64,000 nucleotides of DNA. Source: Streptococcus parasuis (lineage in GTDB: Bacteria > Bacillota > Bacilli > Lactobacillales > Streptococcaceae). The notes under the pieces were generated by a model that had not been told where the DNA came from, did no database searches, and worked only from the letters and a program-made list of their open reading frames with translations. How positions within the stretch are numbered: position 1 is the stretch's first letter; the number at the start of each line of letters is the position of its first letter. Location of the stretch: contig NZ_AP024276.1 of the NCBI RefSeq assembly GCF_021654455.1, positions 1,178,001-1,242,000 of the forward strand. The letters are read 5' to 3'. A program made the position numbers and the translations under genes. Positions 7,446 to 16,400 of the stretch are shown one piece after another.

Positions 7446-7512
7446 CCATTTAGGAAAGTTAAATGACTGTTCAGGATTTGAATGTCAAAAATCGCCATAT
7501 TTTGTGTATAAT
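7445..7512 (+). promoter_or_regulatory. BlpR-type promoter of blpC
   Basis: ACCATTTAGG (7445-7454) and ACTGTTCAGG (7466-7475) are 21 bp apart, with a perfect TATAAT at 7507-7512. The first half-site touches the blpB stop codon. Confidence 0.88.
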
Positions 7513-7543
7513 AAATTAAAACTTATATAAAGGAGGTCCTTAT

Positions 7544-7699
7544 ATGACCAAGCATCGAACTTCTCTCACTGCATTCACAGAGCTTTCTCCTTCAGAACTT
7601 CACCGCATCTCTGGGGGAGATTGGTGGAGTGATTGGATGAAATATTTTCCTAGGTCAAAGCAAACCATAGACAGCAATAATAAATATAAACTGGGCTAA
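7544..7699 (+). CDS. blpC: Blp pheromone precursor
   Basis: The 51-residue precursor has the leader MTKHRTSLTAFTELSPSEL ending HRISGG. The predicted mature signal of 26 residues starts DWWSDWMKYFPRSK and ends NNKYKLG. Size, double-glycine leader and position in front of blpH-blpR identify the BlpC autoinducer, which is exported by BlpAB and sensed by BlpH. AGGAGG precedes the ATG. Its own BlpR box makes a positive feedback loop. The mature sequence is Trp-rich and cationic; I cannot match it to a named pherotype. A strong terminator follows within 15 nt, and then an IS200-type element separates it from blpH. Confidence 0.88.
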   Translation: MTKHRTSLTAFTELSPSELHRISGGDWWSDWMKYFPRSKQTIDSNNKYKLG

Positions 7700-7712
7700 C
7701 ATCAAAAAATCT

Positions 7713-7749
7713 GGACCGAGGGATTAAATCCCACGGTCCAACTTTTTTT
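7713..7749 (+). terminator. Terminator of blpC
   Basis: GGACCG (7713) pairs with CGGTCC (7734), extended inward by GGGA/TCCC, and is followed by seven T residues. Confidence 0.88.
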
Positions 7750-7796
7750 ATTATGTGACTTTTAGTCCGTCACGCTCCGTAAGATGCGTGACACGT

Positions 7797-8508
7797 GACA
7801 AATAAACCACCCGCTATGCGGGTGCGCGACGAAGGTTATACCAAAAAAACTCCAAACGCGATACAATAAAGGTGTTCAAGCCTATTGTAAAGCGAGAGGA
7901 GAAAAGTATGGCACAAAAGGCACATAGTTTATCACATACAAAGTGGTTGTGTAAGTACCACATTGTCTTCACACCTAAGTATAGACGAAAAATCATCTAT
8001 AATCAATATCGAAGTAGTTTGGGAGAAATATTCCGACGTTTGTGTAGTTATAAAGGCGTAGAAATTATCGAAGGACATCTGATGCCGGATCATGTTCATA
8101 TGTTAGTCAGTATTCCTCCGAGATTAAGTGTATCAAGCTTTATGGGATATTTAAAAGGTAAGAGTGCTCTTATGATGTTTGATAAACACGCTAATCTCAA
8201 ATATAAATTTGGCAATCGTCATTTCTGGGCAGAGGGATACTATGTAAGTACGGTTGGACTTAATGAAGCCACAATAAAGAAATATATACAAGAACAGGAA
8301 AAACATGATATAGCACTTGATAAGTTAAGTGTAAAAGAGTATGAAGATCCCTTTAGGGATAATGGCAAGTAGTACGAATGCCTCTTTAAGAGGCTAGTGA
8401 CGAGTCAAAAGCAGTGAGGCTTGAACAAAGTGAAAGCCACCGTCTTTAGGCGCTGGCTGGTGATGTGGGCTTATAGCCCTTGTTCAAACCACCCGTTTGA
8501 CGGGTGGT
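7797..8508 (+). mobile_element. IS200-type insertion sequence (tnpA only)
   Basis: A HUH transposase gene is bracketed by subterminal hairpins instead of inverted repeats: CACCCGC-TAT-GCGGGTG at 7808-7824 on the left and ACCACCCGT-TTG-ACGGGTGGT at 8488-8508 on the right. These are typical left- and right-end recognition hairpins of IS200/IS605 elements. The outer cleavage sites are not certain, so both ends are approximate by ~10 nt. A further inverted repeat (GTCACGC / GCGTGAC, about 7775-7792) lies just outside the left hairpin. No tnpB is present. The element sits between blpC and blpH and touches the blpH stop codon. Confidence 0.82.
7908..8372 (+). CDS. tnpA: IS200-type HUH-tyrosine transposase TnpA
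   Basis: The 154-residue protein starts MAQKAHSLSHTKWLCKYHIV and cleaves single-stranded IS ends for peel-and-paste transposition. It has the HUH motif in MPDHVHML (about residues 60-67) and a C-terminal catalytic Tyr in KKYIQEQ. Its length is typical for IS200 transposases. An upstream in-frame start would add 12 residues, but GAGGAG sits just before this ATG. No disruption is visible, so the element may still be mobile. Confidence 0.92.
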   Translation: MAQKAHSLSHTKWLCKYHIVFTPKYRRKIIYNQYRSSLGEIFRRLCSYKGVEIIEGHLMPDHVHMLVSIPPRLSVSSFMGYLKGKSALMMFDKHANLKYKFGNRHFWAEGYYVSTVGLNEATIKKYIQEQEKHDIALDKLSVKEYEDPFRDNGK

Positions 8509-9854
8509 CATGATTTCGATGACAAGTCAATTTCTAGAGATTGGCCAAACAGATGAGCCTTACTAGTCGTGTTCAGCGAAATCAGTGGGTAACGCTCTAG
8601 AATTTTCATGACATTATATAGACCAATACCTCTGCCCTCGCCTTTAGAACTATGACCAAAGGCATAAAGCTCTGAAAGGTCAACTCTTTCTTCCTTGGTG
8701 TTATTTTCGATAATAAACATCTGCTTATCATTGACCAGCAAAAAAGCGATGGTTAGCTTTGGACTGGCTGCATTTATCGCAGCCTCTATGGCGTTATCAC
8801 ATAATATCGATACTATTGTGATAAAATCTACCAACTCCATTCCTTGCAGTTTGATCACTTCTGGCACCTCCAAGCTAACTGATATATTGTTATCATTAGC
8901 CTGTAAGAACTTGGAGGCCAGTAGACTTTTCAAGCCGGAGTTATCAATATTGACCAAGCATCCGATGTCATATTTACTGGCTCGAAGTTGTTTACTTGAA
9001 TCGTTTAATACTGTTTGGTAAATGTCCCTTATTTGCTCAATGTCATTATCTTCAATAGCCAAGCGTAATGTGGTCATCAGATTAGCATAATCATGCCTAA
9101 AACATTTCACTTCACGATAAAGATCCTCAACTTGCTTACTATAATCTTCCAAGCTTTTGAGCTGCAAGGCTTGTTGAAAATCAAGCTGTTCTTGTAGCTT
9201 TTTTCGCAAATGGAAATCAAGTTGTTTGATAATTCCCATGAAGATAACAAGATAGGTCACTAGAATAAATTGACGATGAGCCATGGTCGGCAATCCGATG
9301 TCATACTCTAAATAAGTCAAGGTCTGTATCAAGATGTAATACGCAACCATCACCCAGTTGGTCAGATAGAGTAGCCGTTTGTCTTCAGTTACAAGATTGT
9401 CTGTTCTTAACTTGACAAAGTCATACTTTAGCCATTTTAAAAAGAAAAGAGCAGCCGATATAGACAAGAAATTAACGAGAATAAAAGTTGGTGTATCTTC
9501 TATAATTCCCGATGACTGCCCCAATAAAGGTAAAACAAAATAGGACACCATGCGATAAAAGAGATTTTCTAAGGTAAAGGGCAGTAGACCATAGAAAATC
9601 AAAAGGGTCTTCGGTAAGGGCCGCAGCAATATCATGGCTAGGAGAAAACCATACAAAGGGGTGTCAAAATAAGATAAAAATTGACTTGAAAATAACTGAC
9701 TTAAAGTCGCGAAAAGGGCTGCAACGGATACTCTGAGCAGAATGACCAAGAGGATTGAACGGATGGAATACTTTAGGCGGTTAACACTAAAAAAGAGAAC
9801 AATGAGTGAACCCAATGAAACAACGGATTCAATAATATAGTTTAAAACAGACAT
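8508..9854 (-). CDS. blpH: Blp pheromone receptor histidine kinase
   Basis: The 448-residue HPK10-type sensor has an N-terminal half with about six to seven membrane helices (residues 1-210) that binds the BlpC peptide. A dimerisation region contains the likely phosphoacceptor His in CFRHDYANLM (about residue 252). The ATPase part has the N-box CDNAIEAA (about 352) and the G-box GRGIGLYNV. The start was set at the ATG behind AAGGAGAAAGG, 10 nt after blpR. The stop codon TGA overlaps the right-end hairpin of the IS200-type element, so the last residues (DLSSKS) may have been slightly altered. It phosphorylates BlpR. Confidence 0.92.
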   Translation of the reverse strand: MSVLNYIIESVVSLGSLIVLFFSVNRLKYSIRSILLVILLRVSVAALFATLSQLFSSQFLSYFDTPLYGFLLAMILLRPLPKTLLIFYGLLPFTLENLFYRMVSYFVLPLLGQSSGIIEDTPTFILVNFLSISAALFFLKWLKYDFVKLRTDNLVTEDKRLLYLTNWVMVAYYILIQTLTYLEYDIGLPTMAHRQFILVTYLVIFMGIIKQLDFHLRKKLQEQLDFQQALQLKSLEDYSKQVEDLYREVKCFRHDYANLMTTLRLAIEDNDIEQIRDIYQTVLNDSSKQLRASKYDIGCLVNIDNSGLKSLLASKFLQANDNNISVSLEVPEVIKLQGMELVDFITIVSILCDNAIEAAINAASPKLTIAFLLVNDKQMFIIENNTKEERVDLSELYAFGHSSKGEGRGIGLYNVMKILERYPLISLNTTSKAHLFGQSLEIDLSSKS

Positions 9855-9864
9855 CCTTTCTCCT

Positions 9865-10605
9865 TTATCTATGCAGTCTATCAATAACAGCTAAAGTTGA
9901 TTCTAGCTTTTGCCTTGAGACAAGACAGGTAGAGCTATTTGGAAAATAGACCTGCTTTTCTTGCCGATCAACCTTAACAACATTCCTCGGATTGATTGCA
10001 AATGAACGATGACATTGTAACAGTCGCTTATCTTGTTTCAGAATATCTGATAAACTTGCTGTAAACTCCATTCGGTCTGTTTTGGTGTAAAGGATAACAC
10101 GATGAGGACGTGGAGAAGTCTCGATGTAGTAAACTTCATTAAAGGGGTACTGTACTTGGGCATATTTAGATTTAAAATAAAATGAATCCTCCGCCACTGC
10201 TTTATGATTCTTACCATAAACATGAAATAAAGCAGCTTCTATTCGCGATTCAAATTCAGTAGCTCCAAGTTCTTTATCAATATAATCTAGGGCAGATACC
10301 TGGTACCTGAAAGATAAGGGCATAAACTCGGAGTGTGTTGTCACAAAAACAATACTAGCATAAGGGTCAATCTCTCTAATTTGTTTAGCGACTTGAAGTC
10401 CTTTTAGTTCGTCTTCCTTAATCTCAATATCTAAAAAGAAGAGCTGATGTACTCCTTTTTCTTCTATTGCTTGAAGTAGCTGATGAGGTTTTCCTGAAAT
10501 TTCAAATTTTTTCGGAACGATGTTGTGCTTTTCTAACAGCTTAGTAATAATCTTCTCAATTCTCGCTTGTTGCTTAAAATCATCTTCCAATACAAAGATA
10601 TTCAT
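9865..10605 (-). CDS. blpR: Blp response regulator with LytTR DNA-binding domain
   Basis: The 246-residue AlgR/AgrA-type activator has a receiver domain (residues 1-125) with the acidic pocket EDD at 7-9 and phosphoacceptor Asp59 in FFLDIEI. A LytTR domain follows (about 140-240), which binds direct repeats such as those at every promoter of this island. The start is the ATG after GGAGG, one base past the blpS stop. The gene lies in the minus-strand unit blpS-blpR-blpH, whose promoter carries its own box, giving positive autoregulation. No key residue appears missing. Confidence 0.93.
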   Translation of the reverse strand: MNIFVLEDDFKQQARIEKIITKLLEKHNIVPKKFEISGKPHQLLQAIEEKGVHQLFFLDIEIKEDELKGLQVAKQIREIDPYASIVFVTTHSEFMPLSFRYQVSALDYIDKELGATEFESRIEAALFHVYGKNHKAVAEDSFYFKSKYAQVQYPFNEVYYIETSPRPHRVILYTKTDRMEFTASLSDILKQDKRLLQCHRSFAINPRNVVKVDRQEKQVYFPNSSTCLVSRQKLESTLAVIDRLHR

Positions 10606-10606
10606 G

Positions 10607-10948
10607 CTACATTCCTCCTTTGTTAATCCACTGACGCAGTATGTCCTGATAACGACGTCTTGAAAAAGTAAGGCAATGTTCTCCTTTTTCTCCAAGAAAA
10701 ATACGTTTTTCTCGAGAATTGATAACCTTAATTTTTGAACGGTTAACTAGACTAGAACGATGACATCTAATAAAATATTCTGGATACATTTCCTCTATGT
10801 TTTGTAGCTTTTGTAAACAATCATAAATCTCTTTCTCAGTCACAATTTGAATGTAATGTGGCTTAGATGGATGCGATATGATATATAGTATATCTGACAG
10901 CAGCACTTTCTTTGTTTCATCCTTGACTTTGATAATCATAAAGTTCAT
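10607..10948 (-). CDS. blpS: Stand-alone LytTR-domain protein of the Blp locus
   Basis: This 113-residue protein is essentially one LytTR DNA-binding domain (residues 5-105, with YFIRCHRSSLVNRSKI) without a receiver domain. It matches BlpS in size and in position directly upstream of blpR. It probably competes with or modulates BlpR at the half-sites, as proposed for BlpS. GGAGG precedes the start. The unit is controlled by the divergent BlpR box. Confidence 0.88.
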   Translation of the reverse strand: MNFMIIKVKDETKKVLLSDILYIISHPSKPHYIQIVTEKEIYDCLQKLQNIEEMYPEYFIRCHRSSLVNRSKIKVINSREKRIFLGEKGEHCLTFSRRRYQDILRQWINKGGM

Positions 10949-10968
10949 AGCTATTTCCTCCTATGAAC

Positions 10969-11036
10969 ACTATAGCATAGGAGCAAAATCATTTTTCCTT
11001 CAAATCCTAAATGGTTATCTAAACGTCTTGAATGGT
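10969..11036 (-). promoter_or_regulatory. BlpR-type promoter of blpS-blpR-blpH
   Basis: Minus-strand half-sites ACCATTCAAG (11036-11027) and ACCATTTAGG (11015-11006), 21 bp apart, precede a -10-like TATAGT at 10974-10969. They lie back to back with the plus-strand box at 11045, forming a divergent regulatory region. Confidence 0.8.
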
Positions 11037-11044
11037 AAGATTTT

Positions 11045-11112
11045 ACCATTTAGGAAAGTTAGAGGTCTATTCAGGAAATTAAGCTCACTAAACCAACAAT
11101 AACTGATATAAT
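11045..11112 (+). promoter_or_regulatory. BlpR-type promoter of the gene at 11147
   Basis: ACCATTTAGG (11045-11054) and TCTATTCAGG (11066-11075) are 21 bp apart, with a perfect TATAAT at 11107-11112. Confidence 0.83.
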
Positions 11113-11146
11113 TAAATTCCTAAATCATTGAAAAAGAAAGGATACT

Positions 11147-11542
11147 ATGATTGAAATCTTTCCTTATTCCCCATTAAGTATTTTTATCGCAATCGTCATT
11201 AAAGGTTACTTAATCAGTCATCAGATTTATTCAAAAATCAAACTATCTTTCTCTTATTATCCGTATAAGTACGATAGTCCTACTACCTATTTTATCATAA
11301 AATCTAAGTTTTTAACATCAGAGAAGATGAACAATTACATAAAGAATGTACGAGATTATTCAGAACTAGCGACTATCATTATTATTGGCCAAAATATCGA
11401 TTATGAAGAACTCTTCAAAAATCATTATCGGGTATTTGGCGTGATTAATACGACAAACAATAAATCATTAACATTTATCAGAGACCAAGTTCATTTTTAT
11501 TTGGACGGTCTCTATGGTCTGAAGAAGAAAGAGAGTGACTAA
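11147..11542 (+). CDS. Blp-regulated protein of unknown function (position of blpT)
   Basis: The 131-residue protein has an N-terminal hydrophobic stretch (SPLSIFIAIVIKGYLI, residues 8-23) that could be a signal anchor. A mixed alpha/beta part rich in Tyr, Ile and Asn follows, ending LYGLKKKESD. AAAGGA precedes the ATG by 6 nt, and a well-formed BlpR box with TATAAT lies upstream, so it belongs to the quorum-sensing regulon. Pneumococcal loci carry blpT next to blpS, but I cannot confirm homology from sequence memory. Its 3' end overlaps an antisense remnant by 65 nt. Function unknown. Confidence 0.7.
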   Translation: MIEIFPYSPLSIFIAIVIKGYLISHQIYSKIKLSFSYYPYKYDSPTTYFIIKSKFLTSEKMNNYIKNVRDYSELATIIIIGQNIDYEELFKNHYRVFGVINTTNNKSLTFIRDQVHFYLDGLYGLKKKESD

Positions 11543-11890
11543 GTGTCTGGACTAAAATCTCCAGTCTCCTAACCTTATATTCGTAATCATCTATCCATTT
11601 CGTCATAGATTTTTGATTTTTTTCTATTTCTTCTTCCACCTGTTCAAGTGTAATTGCCGCAGTCAAATTCATCTTGGCGTAGTCGTATCGTGCCAGTCTT
11701 CGATTTTCTGAATCAGAATTGTTAAGGTTGATCAATACTTCCGCCACCTTATTGAGATAAGCAACCTTATCTTGCAAATCCGTAATGGTCAAATCCAGCT
11801 GGGCAATTTCGTTGATGAGTTCGTCTTTGACTTCTTGGTAGGACTGGTTGTTGAGGTCTATCTCGATAAGAAGATTGAGCTCTGCGATAT
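11478..11890 (-). pseudogene. C-terminal coiled-coil fragment of a gene truncated by IS630
   Basis: From the IS630 left end an open minus-strand frame encodes about 136 residues without a start, rich in Leu, Glu, Lys and Asn (LDLTITDLQDKVAYLNKVAE, ARYDYAKMNLTAAITLEQ). The heptad pattern indicates coiled coil. It ends at TGA after NELGL. Upstream sequence in this frame belongs to the IS, so the N-terminus is lost. The style resembles C-terminal regions of streptococcal ICE relaxases or mobilisation proteins, but this is only an impression. It marks the island edge as a site of repeated insertion. Confidence 0.55.
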
Positions 11891-11937
11891 TATAGCAAAA
11901 TGAAACAAAAACAGTACATTTGTGGTATAATGTACTT

Positions 11938-12288
11938 ATGGCATATTCATTAGATTTTCGTAAAAAAGTTCTCGCATACTGTGAGAAAACCGGCAGTATT
12001 ACTGAAGCATCTGTTGTTTTCGAAATTTCACGCAACACCATCTATCAATGGCTAAAATTAATGGAGAGTACAGGCGAGCTTCATCACCATGTTAAGGGAA
12101 CCAAACCAAGAAAAGTTGATAGAGAAAAATTAAAGAACTATCTTGAAGCTCATCCAGATGCTTTTTTGACTGAAATAGCTTCTGAATTTGGCTGTCATCC
12201 AACAGCTATTCATTACGCTCTCAAAGCTATGGGGTATACTCGAAAAAAAAGAGCTGTACCTACTATGAACAAGACCCTGAGAAAGTAA
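11938..12288 (+). CDS. IS630-family transposase, N-terminal frame (orfA)
   Basis: The 116-residue protein starts MAYSLDFRKKVLAYCEKTGS and contains two helix-turn-helix modules (ISRNTIYQWLKL and GCHPTAIHYALKAMGY) that bind the IS ends. In frame it ends a few codons after the run of eight A residues at 12243-12250. A -1 slip on this run would enter the orfB frame (TYYEQDPEKVNQFL) and give the full transposase. The product of this frame alone may regulate transposition. Confidence 0.9.
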   Translation: MAYSLDFRKKVLAYCEKTGSITEASVVFEISRNTIYQWLKLMESTGELHHHVKGTKPRKVDREKLKNYLEAHPDAFLTEIASEFGCHPTAIHYALKAMGYTRKKRAVPTMNKTLRK

Positions 12289-12323
12289 ATCAGTTCCTTA
12301 AAGAATTTAATAACTTAAGTCAC

Positions 12324-12785
12324 TTGACACCTGTTTATATTGACGAGACAGGGTTTGAGACATATTTTCATCGAGAATATGGTCGCTCTTTGAAAGGTCA
12401 GTTGATCACAGGTCAGGTCTCTGGAAGAAGATTCCAGCGGCTACCTTTAGTTGCAGGTCTTATAAACGGTAAGATTATAGCCCCAATGACCTACAAAGAA
12501 ACCATGACTAGTGACTTTTTCGAAGCTTGGTTTAAAACATTCTTACTGCCCACTTTAGATAGACCATCTGTTATCATTATGGACAATGCAAGGTTTCATC
12601 GGATGAGTAAGCTAAAAGAGTTATGCAAGGAGCAGGGTCATAGACTTTTACCACTTCCACCTTACTCACCTGAGTATAATCCTATTGAGAAAACATGGGC
12701 TCAAATCAAAAAACACCTCAGAAAAGTATTGCCAAATTTCGATACTTTTCTTGAGGCTCTTCTGTCCTTCTCTTGTTTCAATTGA
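12324..12785 (+). CDS. IS630-family transposase, DDE catalytic frame (orfB)
   Basis: The open -1 frame begins upstream (around 12252), and the coordinate given is its first ATG. The DDE triad is visible: Asp in VYIDETGF, Asp in IIMDNARFH and Glu in YNPIEKTWA. The protein ends at LSFSCFN next to the right terminal repeat. Translation probably occurs as a frameshift fusion with orfA, not from the internal ATG. All catalytic residues are present, so the copy could be active. Confidence 0.88.
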   Translation: MTPVYIDETGFETYFHREYGRSLKGQLITGQVSGRRFQRLPLVAGLINGKIIAPMTYKETMTSDFFEAWFKTFLLPTLDRPSVIIMDNARFHRMSKLKELCKEQGHRLLPLPPYSPEYNPIEKTWAQIKKHLRKVLPNFDTFLEALLSFSCFN

Positions 12786-12914
12786 ATATATTTCAAGGGA
12801 ACAGGCTGTCAAGCTCCACTAGAGCTTGAAGCTCATCAAATCAAGTCAACAACGTCTAACTTTGATTTTCGAAGAGTATTACTGGCTAGTTTCTGCCCAG
12901 CCTCATTGCAAAAC

Positions 12915-12959
12915 TAAAAATGAGTTGATACAAATATATGATGTACCAACTCATTTTTA
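12915..12959. terminator. Bidirectional terminator after the Nudix-rexAB unit
   Basis: A 13-bp perfect stem (TAAAAATGAGTTG / CAACTCATTTTTA) has a T-rich 3' arm in both directions. It lies downstream of the minus-strand Nudix gene and of the IS630 copy. The ~120 bases between the IS and this hairpin hold no gene. Confidence 0.78.
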
Positions 12960-13000
12960 ATCCAAATTACATGAAAAATCTTATTTCAAATATACATACC

Positions 13001-13468
13001 TCACCTAAAATTCCGGTCCCATTCCCCAGTTTGGTCCTTCTTGGTGTAAAAGAATTCGGATAAGGTTGGGTCATCCATGACTTTTACGATTTCAAGCAAA
13101 TCATAGGCTAATTCCAATTGACTCAGTTCGGATTTCTTAACCCATCGAACTTCTCCCTCTTCAGTTGAGTGGATAGTTCCTGAAAACTCCGTAGCCTTAT
13201 AAAGAAAGACAATATAGCGATGTCCTTCTTTGTCAGGCCAGTGCTTGGTGCCCACCAAGCGGGGATTTGAAATCGTCAAGCCAGTCTCTTCAAAAACCTC
13301 ACGTATAACAGAGTCAGAGAAATTCTCACCTTCTTCAATATGTCCACCTGGAAATGCTGCGCCAGACCAACGATACCGTTTAGGATCTCGAATCTGAACT
13401 ACTACATTTCCATCCTGATCCTCTATCATACACATATTCGTAAGTGTAACCAATTGTTTACGTGACAT
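13001..13468 (-). CDS. Nudix hydrolase (MutT-type, 8-oxo-dGTPase-like)
   Basis: The 155-residue protein has a complete Nudix box, GGHIEEGENFSDSVIREVFEETGLTI (about residues 41-66; Gly, REVFEE and Gly all present), which coordinates Mg2+ for pyrophosphate hydrolysis. It starts MSRKQLVTLTNMCMIEDQDG. It lies 29 nt downstream of rexA in the same direction and may be co-transcribed. The exact substrate cannot be read from the sequence; oxidised nucleotides are a common one for this subgroup. Confidence 0.88.
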   Translation of the reverse strand: MSRKQLVTLTNMCMIEDQDGNVVVQIRDPKRYRWSGAAFPGGHIEEGENFSDSVIREVFEETGLTISNPRLVGTKHWPDKEGHRYIVFLYKATEFSGTIHSTEEGEVRWVKKSELSQLELAYDLLEIVKVMDDPTLSEFFYTKKDQTGEWDRNFR

Positions 13469-13497
13469 ATAATCTCCTACTCTCTATCCAATACCTT

Positions 13498-16400
13498 TCA
13501 CAATGAAGGCTTACCCTTCAAATTGACCTCTACCACTTCAATCCTCTCCCCACCAAGCAAAATCAAATGGCAGTCTACACGATCTATCTTGTAGGCTTTT
13601 TTCAATGCCTCCGCATAGAGTTGCATTTGAGCTTGGTAACGTTGACTGAGTTGGCTTGGTTGGTCGTATTTGTCTGTCTTATAATCAAAGAGGACAATAT
13701 GATCATCGTACAGTAGGTAGCCATCGATAATCCCACGAAGGACAAATTGTTCCTGTGACAAAGAATCTGTCTGCAAACTTGCAAATGGAGCTTCTCGGTG
13801 GAGTTTGTCCGTATTGGCTAGAATTTCTCTTCCTAAGTCTGTATCAAAGAAATCTAAAATCATCTGAATATTGATTTTATCTTTAATCGCTTGCTCAGCA
13901 TGAACAGCTTCTAGGGCATCTCTTACCGTATCTTCTGTCACCAACCAAGACAGATCCAAGCGTTGCATGAGTTCATGGACTGCTGAACCGACTTGGGCTC
14001 CAGTAATTTTTGGTTTCTTGGAGAAATCTGGCAGGTTGAAGGTCCGTTTTGGCTGGTATTTTTCCATAACTTCCATGCCTTCTTGTTCCAAGACAGGCTC
14101 ATAGAGTTTCTTGATTTGACTTGGAGTCCGTAAACTTGGTAATTCGATAGCAGCCTTATAGCGGGCATTCAACTCTTGGACAGAAGATAGTTGGTCCAAG
14201 GCCTGGTCAATGTCTTCTGATTGACGAATATCTTTAAGGCTGGCGTTTTCTAGCTTACTCTTCAATGTGAGTTTACCAATCTTCTCCTCTGTCAAATCCT
14301 CATCCGTCACAAAGACTTTCTTGAAGTGCAAGTCTTCTCCTGAAAAAGCCTCATCAATGGCTAGAATCCAGTCTTGGAAGGTCGCCAGACTTTCACGTGT
14401 TGATTGGGCAAGTACGCCATCTTCCTTCTTGCCATCGTATTTTTCAGCTAACTTGTCAGCATTGCCCTTTCCAACCAGATACAGCTTCTTCTCAGCACGC
14501 GTTAGTGCAACATAAAGCAACCGCATTTGTTCTGAAAGATTGGCGATTTTTAGCTCTTGGAGATTATTTTGATAAGGTAGAGTGTTCATTAAGACTCGCA
14601 CCTGAGGCAATGGGCTAGTTACCTTATCTTTCATATCCGCTAAATATTGGATACCCAGACCATTTTTTCGGCTGATGATGACTGACTGGTAATGGTCTTC
14701 CAAGTTGAATCGCTTATCGATGTTCATGAGGAAGACATACTTGAACTCCAAACCTTTTGACTTGTGGATAGTCATAAGCTGTACAGCATTTTGCGGTAGA
14801 AACTCTTGTACGTCTGCCAAGTCCTTGTCATTTGCTAAGGCACGGTCAATCATGGCGATGAAGCGGGACAAGCCCTTGTAGCCTGTTTTTTCAAACTGGT
14901 TGGCACGCAGACCTAGTGCATATAGATTGGCCTGACGCTTGCTGCCATTTGGAAGAGCACCGACATAGTCATAGTAGAATTTTTCATTGAAAATCTTCCA
15001 AATCAAATCATAGATAGAATGCAGTTTGGCAAAGGCACGCCAGTTTTCCAAAATAGACAAGAAATCCTTGATTTTCTTCTTCAACTCTCCTGACATAAGT
15101 TCAGGATGTTGCCCACTTGCTTGCTGGGCTACTTCCATTTTCTGATAGAAGAATCCTGTCTTAGCTTGTAGGGAAATCCGTGTCAGTTCATCCTCATCGA
15201 ATCGGAACATAGGCGATTTAAGCAGGGCAACCAAGGCATAGTCATTGAGCGGATTGTTGATAACCCGCAAGGTATCCAGCATGATCATGACTTCTAAAGA
15301 TTGCAGATAGGAGGCTGCTCCGCCATCTGCCACAATAGGAATCCCATGTTTTTCAAAAATGGACATAATGAGGTCATTGTGCGTCCGTTTTTGCACCAAG
15401 AGAGTGATGTCCTTGAAGTCTGCTCCTTCTTCATTGTGAAGACGAATAATCTCTTTTGCAACGACCTCAATTTCACCAGCAGTCAGAGGTGTTTCCTCCT
15501 CAGCATCCGTTGAAGAAGGCGCGCTCTCCTGCTGGTCGTAAATGAAGTATTCCATTTCATGCTTGGGCTGGGCAATTTTTTGACCAGGACTACCAGCCAC
15601 TAGACTGTGGGTATCGTCATACTTGATTTCCCCTACTTGACGGTCCATCAGGCGCGTGAAAATAGCATTTGTTGCCTCCAAGACCTCAATCTGACTACGG
15701 AAATTTTCCTTGAGCAAAATCAATTTTCCAGCCTGAGGATTTGCCTGGTACAGTTCAAATTTCTCTTGAAAAATCATCGGATCCGCCTGACGGAATCGAT
15801 AGATGGACTGCTTAATGTCACCCACCATAAAGCGGTTGTGACCGTTAGACAGCAGGTCCAGCATTCGTTCTTGGCTATGGTTGTTATCCTGGTACTCGTC
15901 CACCATGACTTCGTGGTATTTTTCTTGGAAAAACTGGCGGATGTCCGCATTTTCTTCTAAAATACGAATAGCGAAATGTCCAATATCGCCAAATTCAAAG
16001 GCTGCTTCCTTGATTTTGACATCCAGATAAGCCTGCGAAAAATCCAAGACAAAGTCACGTAATAATACAAGCAGTGGCAAAGCTTGAACCTGATAGTCTT
16101 TCAGCAGGGTCAATTCATAAACTTCCTGACCCAAATCTCGTAGTCCTGAGATAATCTGGCTCTTGCCAGCATTGTATTCTTCTTTAAAGGCTATCAAATG
16201 CTCATCTTTTGGTCGATTGGCATTGGTCAGGCCTTTTCCTCTGGACTGGTCATTGATGAGAAGGATTCTTTCAACCCGTTCCATCAAGTCCTTCTGGTTC
16301 AGACTATCTAAACCTGTCAACAAATCCAAGACTTCTTCCATATTGGCAAAATACTTGGCGGAACCAAAGTCATTTCTGCCCCATTCCACATGGTAGCGGA

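Larger units (their letters stand above)
11891..12790 (+). mobile_element. IS630-Spn1-type insertion sequence
   Basis: About 900 bp between imperfect terminal inverted repeats: the left end starts TATAGCAAAATGAAACAA, and the right end read inward starts TATATTCAATTGAAACAA. A TA dinucleotide at each edge fits IS630/Tc1-mariner target duplication. The element carries two overlapping reading frames joined by a slippery A-run. It disrupts a coiled-coil gene on the left. Confidence 0.85.

Noticed and set aside
7797..8508. tnpB or a complete omega-RNA in the IS200-type element
   Set aside because: The ~130 bases after tnpA hold hairpins but no TnpB frame; the element is tnpA-only.
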